A stretch of 37,539 bases of DNA from Hyphomicrobiales bacterium (GTDB taxonomy: Bacteria > Pseudomonadota > Alphaproteobacteria > Rhizobiales > Aestuariivirgaceae), in contig JAEUMI010000066.1 in assembly GCA_016792825.1 (NCBI GenBank), positions 1 to 37,539 on the forward strand, read 5' to 3'. The notes beneath the pieces are model-generated. The model was not told the DNA's origin. It ran no database searches and was given only the letters and a program-made list of their open reading frames with translations. The position numbers and the translations under genes were made by a program. Each line of letters opens with the position of its first letter. Positions within the stretch are counted from its first letter, which is position 1. Positions 32,545-37,539 of this stretch are shown here, piece after piece.

Positions 32545-33738
32545 CTACAAATCCAACAGGGCGCGCTGCGGGTCTTCGAGGCTTTCCTTGACGCGCACCA
32601 GGAAAGTGACGGCTTCCTTGCCGTCGACAATGCGATGGTCATAGGAGAGCGCCAGATACATCATCGGGCGGATCACCACCTGGCCGCCAATGGCCACGGG
32701 GCGGTCCTGGATCTTGTGCATGCCGAGAATGCCGGATTGCGGTGCGTTTAGGATCGGCGTTGACATCAGGGAGCCGTAAACACCGCCATTTGAGATGGTG
32801 AAGGTGCCGCCCTGCATGTCGGCGATCTGCAGCTGGCCGTCGCGGGCCTTTTTGCCGAAGTCGGCTACGGTCTTTTCAATTGTTGCAAAAGACATGCGGT
32901 CGGCATCGCGGACCACGGGAACCACAAGGCCCTTCTCGGTGCCCACGGCGATGCCGAGGTGGTAGTAGTTCTTGTAAACCAGATCATCGCCGTCAATTTC
33001 GGCGTTGACGGCAGGTACATCCTTCAGGGCCTGGATCACGGCCTTGGCAAAGAAGCTCATGAAGCCGAGCTTTACGCCATGCTTTTTCTCAAACACATCC
33101 TTGAAGGAATTGCGCAGCGTCATCACGGCGCTCATGTCCACCTCGTTGAAGGTGGTGAGCATGGCGGCGGTATTCTGGGCTTCCTTCAGGCGGCGGGCGA
33201 TGGTGAGGCGCAGCCTCGACATTTTAACACGCTCTTCGCCACCCGAGGGCGCGGGGGCGGCGGCCGGCAGGCTGGCCGGCGCGGCAGCGGGCCTGGTCAA
33301 TTGCTCAATGACATCGCCCTTGGTCAAGCGGCCATCCCGCCCGGTGGCGGGAATGGCTGTTGGGTCGAGCTTGTTTTCAGTGACGATCTTGCGCACAGCA
33401 GGGGAAAGGGGCGCTTCCGCCTTTACAGGTTCTGCGATCTTTGCGGGAGCAGGTGCGGCAACGGGAGCCGCCGCTGCCGGCTTGGCTGCGGCCCCGGCGG
33501 CGCCTTCTTCAATGGCGCCGAGCAAGGCACCGACATTGACCGTGGTTCCTGCGGCGGCGGCAATTGATGTGAGCTTGCCGGAAGCTGGGGCCGGCACTTC
33601 CACCGTTACCTTGTCGGTTTCGAGTTCGACCATGGGCTCATCGGCCTTCACCGCGTCGCCGACATTCTTAAACCATTTTGCTATTGTCGCTTCAGTGACA
33701 GATTCACCGAGGGCAGGCACGCGAATTTCCTTAGCCAT
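32545..33738 (-). CDS. sucB: 2-Oxoglutarate dehydrogenase E2 (dihydrolipoyl succinyltransferase)
   Basis: Transfers the succinyl group to CoA in the 2-oxoglutarate dehydrogenase complex. The protein has 397 residues: a lipoyl domain (about 2-77) with the lipoylated Lys43 in [11 protein letters not shown], an Ala/Pro-rich linker, and an E3/E1-binding domain near 112-148 ([20 protein letters not shown]). A second linker is followed by the catalytic domain with [20 protein letters not shown], which holds the catalytic histidine and aspartate. Its start is 23 bases from the sucA stop and has GAGG upstream. Confidence 0.97.
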   Translation of the reverse strand: MAKEIRVPALGESVTEATIAKWFKNVGDAVKADEPMVELETDKVTVEVPAPASGKLTSIAAAAGTTVNVGALLGAIEEGAAGAAAKPAAAAPVAAPAPAKIAEPVKAEAPLSPAVRKIVTENKLDPTAIPATGRDGRLTKGDVIEQLTRPAAAPASLPAAAPAPSGGEERVKMSRLRLTIARRLKEAQNTAAMLTTFNEVDMSAVMTLRNSFKDVFEKKHGVKLGFMSFFAKAVIQALKDVPAVNAEIDGDDLVYKNYYHLGIAVGTEKGLVVPVVRDADRMSFATIEKTVADFGKKARDGQLQIADMQGGTFTISNGGVYGSLMSTPILNAPQSGILGMHKIQDRPVAIGGQVVIRPMMYLALSYDHRIVDGKEAVTFLVRVKESLEDPQRALLDL

Positions 33739-33760
33739 TCTTTTCTTTCCTCAATCTCTT

Positions 33761-36715
33761 TCAGCCCAGGGCCACTTCAAGGAAATCCTTCAATTCCTTG
33801 ATATGCCTGCTCATCAATCCGGTGGCGGTGGAAGCTGACGGATTGCGCCCTGCATACCTGGCTTTTGCGTTCGTTGCCTTCAGGTAATCCAGAACCCGGT
33901 CAATGTTGGGCTGGGCGTAGGTCCAGGCTCCCATGTTCATGGGTTCTTCCTGGCACCAGACAAATTCGGCTGATTTGAAACGGACGAGTTCCTGGATCAG
34001 GGCCTTGTGCGGCCAGGGATAGAGCTGCTCGACGCGAAGAAGATAAATATCGGTTAGGCCGCGCTTTTCGCGCTCCTCGTAGAGATCGAAATAGACCTTG
34101 CCGGAACACATGACCACCCGGCGGATTTTATCGTCATTGACGAGCTGGATAGGCTGGTCCTTCAATGTTTGGGCATCATCCCAAAGAATGCGGTGGAATG
34201 AGGTGCCTTCGGCAAACTCCTCCAGCCGCGAGGTGGCGCGCTTGTTCCTGAGCAGGGACTTCGGCGTCATCATGATCAGGGGCTTGCGGATGTCGCGCTT
34301 CAGCTGGCGGCGCAAGATGTGGAAGTAGTTTGCCGGCGTTGTGCAATTGGCAACCTGCATGTTGTCCTCGGCGCACATCTGCAGGAAGCGCTCGAGTCTT
34401 GCGGAAGAATGCTCCGGCCCCTGACCCTCATAACCGTGCGGCAGCAGGCAGACGAGGCCCGACATGCGCAGCCATTTGCGCTCACCGGACGATATGAACT
34501 GGTCGAAGACCACTTGCGCGCCATTGGCGAAATCGCCGAATTGCGCTTCCCAGAGGGTGAGGGTGTTGGGCTCGGCCAGTGAGTAGCCGTACTCGAAGCC
34601 CAGCACGGCCTCTTCCGAGAGCATGGAATTGATGACTTCGATCTTGTGCTGCTGGTCCTTGGCGATATGGTTGAGCGGCGTGTAGAACTTGCCGGTCAAC
34701 TGGTCGACGAGAACCGCGTGGCGCTGCGAGAAAGTACCGCGCTGCACGTCCTGGCCGGACAGCCTGACCCGGAAACCATCATTGAGGAGGGTGGCGAAGG
34801 CGAGGTTTTCGCCCATGGACCAGTCAAGACCCACGCCCTCTTCAATCATCTTGTGGCGGGCATCGAGCACGCGCTGCATGGTCTTGTGCACTGAGAAGGT
34901 TTTCGGAGCCTTGGTGATCTTCAGTCCAACGTCTTTCAGGGTCTTGAGGTCTACGCCGGTCGAACCTTTTCGCGGGTCGTCCAGATCCTTGGCTGATTTC
35001 ATGCCCGCCCAGCGGCCATCGAGCCAGTCGGCCTTGTTGGCCTTGTAGCCTTCCGACGCTGCAAAATCCTCATCCAGGCTCTTGCGGTAATCGGCCTTCA
35101 TGGCCTCGAATTCTTCCGCGGTGATCACGCCTTCGGCGATGAGCCGCTTGGAATAGACGTTCACGATGGTTTCGTGTGACGAAATCGCCTTGTACATCAG
35201 GGGCTGGGTGAAAAAGGGCTCGTCGGTTTCGTTGTGGCCGAAGCGGCGGTAGCAGAACATGTCGATGACTACCGGCTTCTTGAACTTCTGGCGGAATTCG
35301 GTGGCGATCTTGGCGGCAAAAACCACGGCTTCGGGATCATCGCCATTGGCATGGAAAATCGGCGCCTCGATCATCTTGGCCACATCGGAGGGGTAGGGCG
35401 ACGACCGGGCGAAATGCGGGCTGGTGGTAAAGCCGATCTGGTTGTTGACGATGAAATGAATGGAACCGCCGGAGCGGTGGCCGCGGAGCCCCGACAGGCC
35501 GAAACATTCAGCCACAACACCCTGCCCGGCAAAGGCCGCATCGCCATGGATGAGCAGGGGCAATACGCTTTTCCTCTCGCGGTCGCCGCGCTGGTCCTGC
35601 TTGGCGCGGGCCTTGCCCAGCACCACAGGATCGACGATTTCGAGATGGGAGGGATTGGCGGTCAGCGACAGATGAACCGTGTTGTTGTCAAACACCCGGT
35701 CGGAGGACGATCCCAGATGGTATTTTACGTCGCCTGAACCTTCCACTTCATCGGGAGTGGAGGAGCCCCCCTTGAATTCATGGAAAATGGCGGAGAAGGG
35801 CTTGGCCATCACATTCGCCAGCACATTCAGGCGGCCGCGGTGGGCCATGCCGAGGACGATTTCCTTGATGCCCAATTGCCCGCCGCGCTTGATGATCTGT
35901 TCAAGGGCCGGAATCATGCTTTCGCCGCCATCAAGGCCGAAACGCTTGGTGCCGGTGTATTTCACGTTGAGAAAATTCTCGAAGCCTTCGCCCTCAATGA
36001 GTTTGCGGAGAATGGCCTTCTTGCCTTCGCGGGTGAAGGAAATTTCCTTGTCAGCGCCCTCGATGCGCTGCTGCAGCCAGCCCTTTTGCAAGGGATCTGA
36101 GATGTGCATGAATTCGACACCCAGAGTGTGGCAATAGGTGCGTTTCAGAATATCGGTGATCTGGCGGATGGTGGCCTGTTCGAGGCCCAGCACCTTGTCG
36201 AGGAAGATGGGACGGTCGAGATCGGCTTCGCTGAAGCCATAGGTGGAGGGGTCCAGTTCGGGCTGTGCCGGACGTTCGGCCAATCCCAGCGGATCGAGAT
36301 CGGCGGCCAGGTGGCCGCGCATGCGGAAGGCGCGGATCATCATGAGGGCGCGCACCGAATCCATGGTGGCCTTGCGCACCTCATCTACGGAAAGCTTGGC
36401 GTCGGCGGCCTTGGACTTGGCCTCGATCTTGGCGCCCACCGCTTTTTCCACGGCGGGCCAGTTGCCATCAAAGGCGGAAACGAGGTCACCGGTCGCGGCC
36501 AGCGGCCAATCCTTGCGGGCCCAGGAAGGCCCGGAAACCTGCTGCTTGGCGGAAGCGGGATCATCATCAAGACCGGCAAAAAACTGCCGCCAGTGGACAT
36601 CCACGGCGGCGGGGTTTTCCAGATATTTGGCGTAAAGCCCCTCAATGAATTGGGCATTGCCGCCATAGAGGAAGGAAGATTGTTCAAAAGCCGTAATCAG
36701 GTCTGTCTTGTTCAT
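33761..36715 (-). CDS. sucA: 2-Oxoglutarate dehydrogenase E1
   Basis: Thiamine-diphosphate enzyme that decarboxylates 2-oxoglutarate and succinylates the E2 lipoyl group. The protein has about 984 residues. The N-terminal E2-binding region is FLYGGNAQFIEGLYAKYLEN. VLGMAHRGRLNVLANVMAKP lies near residue 300. The TPP-binding part is GDAAFAGQGVVAECFGLSGL through IHFIVNNQIGFTTSP. LLPHGYEGQGPEHSSARLER lies near 755, and WCQEEPMNMGAWTY is near the C-terminus. The ATG at 36715 has GGAAG eight bases upstream. GTG at 36724 and ATG at 36721 are less well spaced. The sucD stop lies 69 bases upstream. Confidence 0.97.
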   Translation of the reverse strand: MNKTDLITAFEQSSFLYGGNAQFIEGLYAKYLENPAAVDVHWRQFFAGLDDDPASAKQQVSGPSWARKDWPLAATGDLVSAFDGNWPAVEKAVGAKIEAKSKAADAKLSVDEVRKATMDSVRALMMIRAFRMRGHLAADLDPLGLAERPAQPELDPSTYGFSEADLDRPIFLDKVLGLEQATIRQITDILKRTYCHTLGVEFMHISDPLQKGWLQQRIEGADKEISFTREGKKAILRKLIEGEGFENFLNVKYTGTKRFGLDGGESMIPALEQIIKRGGQLGIKEIVLGMAHRGRLNVLANVMAKPFSAIFHEFKGGSSTPDEVEGSGDVKYHLGSSSDRVFDNNTVHLSLTANPSHLEIVDPVVLGKARAKQDQRGDRERKSVLPLLIHGDAAFAGQGVVAECFGLSGLRGHRSGGSIHFIVNNQIGFTTSPHFARSSPYPSDVAKMIEAPIFHANGDDPEAVVFAAKIATEFRQKFKKPVVIDMFCYRRFGHNETDEPFFTQPLMYKAISSHETIVNVYSKRLIAEGVITAEEFEAMKADYRKSLDEDFAASEGYKANKADWLDGRWAGMKSAKDLDDPRKGSTGVDLKTLKDVGLKITKAPKTFSVHKTMQRVLDARHKMIEEGVGLDWSMGENLAFATLLNDGFRVRLSGQDVQRGTFSQRHAVLVDQLTGKFYTPLNHIAKDQQHKIEVINSMLSEEAVLGFEYGYSLAEPNTLTLWEAQFGDFANGAQVVFDQFISSGERKWLRMSGLVCLLPHGYEGQGPEHSSARLERFLQMCAEDNMQVANCTTPANYFHILRRQLKRDIRKPLIMMTPKSLLRNKRATSRLEEFAEGTSFHRILWDDAQTLKDQPIQLVNDDKIRRVVMCSGKVYFDLYEEREKRGLTDIYLLRVEQLYPWPHKALIQELVRFKSAEFVWCQEEPMNMGAWTYAQPNIDRVLDYLKATNAKARYAGRNPSASTATGLMSRHIKELKDFLEVALG

Positions 36716-36784
36716 CGCCATCACTTCCGAAGCCCGGGAACTCTGTCCGGGCCTAGAGATATACTACCCAAAGTTTTCTTTGTC

Positions 36785-37539
36785 TTACTTCCGTTTCAGT
36801 TTCTTCATTAATGTCTTGCCGAGCATTGCAGGCGAATCCGAGACGGCGATTCCGGCCCGTTTCATGGCCTCGATCTTGGATTCAGCGCCGCCCTTGCCGC
36901 CTGAGATAATGGCGCCGGCATGGCCCATGCGGCGCCCCGGTGGTGCGGTGCGGCCGGCAATGAAGCCTGCCATGGGCTTTTTGATCTTTGATTTGCGGAT
37001 GAACTCTGCGGCATCTTCCTCGGCGGAACCGCCGATTTCGCCGATCATGATGATGGAGTGGGTCTTGGGATCAGCCAAAAACAATTCCAAAATATCGATA
37101 AACTCCGTACCTTTCACCGGATCCCCGCCTATACCAACGGCAGTGGTCTGGCCAAGGCCCTCCTGAGTGGTCTGGAATACTGCTTCATAGGTAAGCGTTC
37201 CGGAGCGCGAGACAATACCCACGGAGCCCTTCTTGAAGATATTTCCCGGCATGATACCGATCTTGCACTCATTTGGCGTGAGCACGCCGGGGCAATTCGG
37301 GCCGATGAGGCGGGTGCTGGAGCCCGTTAACGCGCGCTTCACCTTCACCATGTCCTGCACCGGAATGCCTTCGGTGATGCAGACGACAAGCGGAATTTCC
37401 GCATCGATAGCTTCGAGAATGGCATCCGCCGCAAAGGGCGGCGGCACATAGATCACGGAAGCATCGGCGCCGGTTCTCTCGCGGGCTTCCATTACCGTGT
37501 CATAGACGGGAAGACCGATATGCTTGGTGCCACCTTTGC
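36785..37539 (-). CDS. sucD: Succinyl-CoA synthetase alpha subunit, 5' end beyond window
   Basis: ADP/GDP-forming succinyl-CoA synthetase alpha chain. About 251 codons of roughly 300 are visible, and the reading frame continues past the right edge ([20 protein letters not shown]). [20 protein letters not shown] and [18 protein letters not shown] are CoA and phosphate contacts. [20 protein letters not shown] follows, and the phospho-histidine lies in [19 protein letters not shown]. The N-terminal CoA-binding part is outside the window. The gene heads the visible suc operon, and sucC would be expected just beyond the edge. Confidence 0.96.
   Translation of the reverse strand, partial: KGGTKHIGLPVYDTVMEARERTGADASVIYVPPPFAADAILEAIDAEIPLVVCITEGIPVQDMVKVKRALTGSSTRLIGPNCPGVLTPNECKIGIMPGNIFKKGSVGIVSRSGTLTYEAVFQTTQEGLGQTTAVGIGGDPVKGTEFIDILELFLADPKTHSIIMIGEIGGSAEEDAAEFIRKSKIKKPMAGFIAGRTAPPGRRMGHAGAIISGGKGGAESKIEAMKRAGIAVSDSPAMLGKTLMKKLKRK

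Noticed and set aside
33005..33838. Ala-rich plus-strand frame opposite sucB
   Set aside because: It is antisense to the Ala/Pro linker of sucB and is a composition artefact.

Overview
The window reads as ordinary chromosome of an alphaproteobacterium, most likely of the order Hyphomicrobiales (Rhizobiales). Three things point there: genes of the ethylmalonyl-CoA pathway (ccr, ecm/meaA, mcd); an IalB-family protein close to rlmN and argG; and a TCA operon in the order sucD-sucA-sucB-SDR-lpd. G+C is high, genes are tightly packed, and several start codons overlap the preceding stop. I see no rRNA or tRNA gene, no insertion sequence, integrase island, prophage, CRISPR array or recognisable defence system. 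No gap exceeds about 175 bases.

Layout. (1) 1-8275: the ethylmalonyl-CoA pathway for acetyl-CoA assimilation. ecm (minus, cut by the left edge) and ccr (plus) lie divergently around a small three-helix membrane protein. mcd follows at 6653-8275 after five unrelated genes: a YihY-type membrane protein, a DMT exporter, a YkvA protein, a HIG1-like twin-helix protein and a methyltransferase. (2) 8418-13378, plus strand: an exported IalB-like protein, an exported phosphodiester-glycosidase-family protein, rlmN, argG, and an SLC13-type transporter whose GTG start overlaps the argG stop. (3) 13375-18123, minus strand: leuB, a tandem universal stress protein, and preA/preT for reductive pyrimidine degradation. 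(4) 18273-20989, plus strand: a sugar-acid dehydratase coupled to a mutarotase. (5) 20986-23726, minus strand: a DM13 protein and priA. (6) 23781-29849, plus strand: pabB-pabA-pabC (p-aminobenzoate for folate), a transaldolase-like gene with a coupled ABM-domain gene, xerC, and a DAO-type FAD oxidoreductase. (7) 29850-37539, minus strand: an orphan receiver-domain protein at the end, preceded by the 2-oxoglutarate dehydrogenase/succinyl-CoA synthetase operon (sucD partial, sucA, sucB, SDR, lpd).

How the genes fit together. ccr, ecm and mcd provide three steps converting crotonyl-CoA through ethylmalonyl-CoA and methylsuccinyl-CoA to mesaconyl-CoA. This feeds the TCA cycle at the succinyl-CoA level, where the suc operon acts. 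The most interesting non-coding signal is a TTGCnnnGCAA palindrome. It occurs upstream of both ccr and ecm in the same position relative to a -10-like ATATT, with a weaker relative upstream of mcd. This suggests a shared pathway regulator. The ccr leader carries two further inverted repeats.

I found no convincing new multi-gene system. The best candidates for follow-up are the small membrane protein between ccr and ecm, the shared palindrome, and the structured leader in front of the IalB-like gene.
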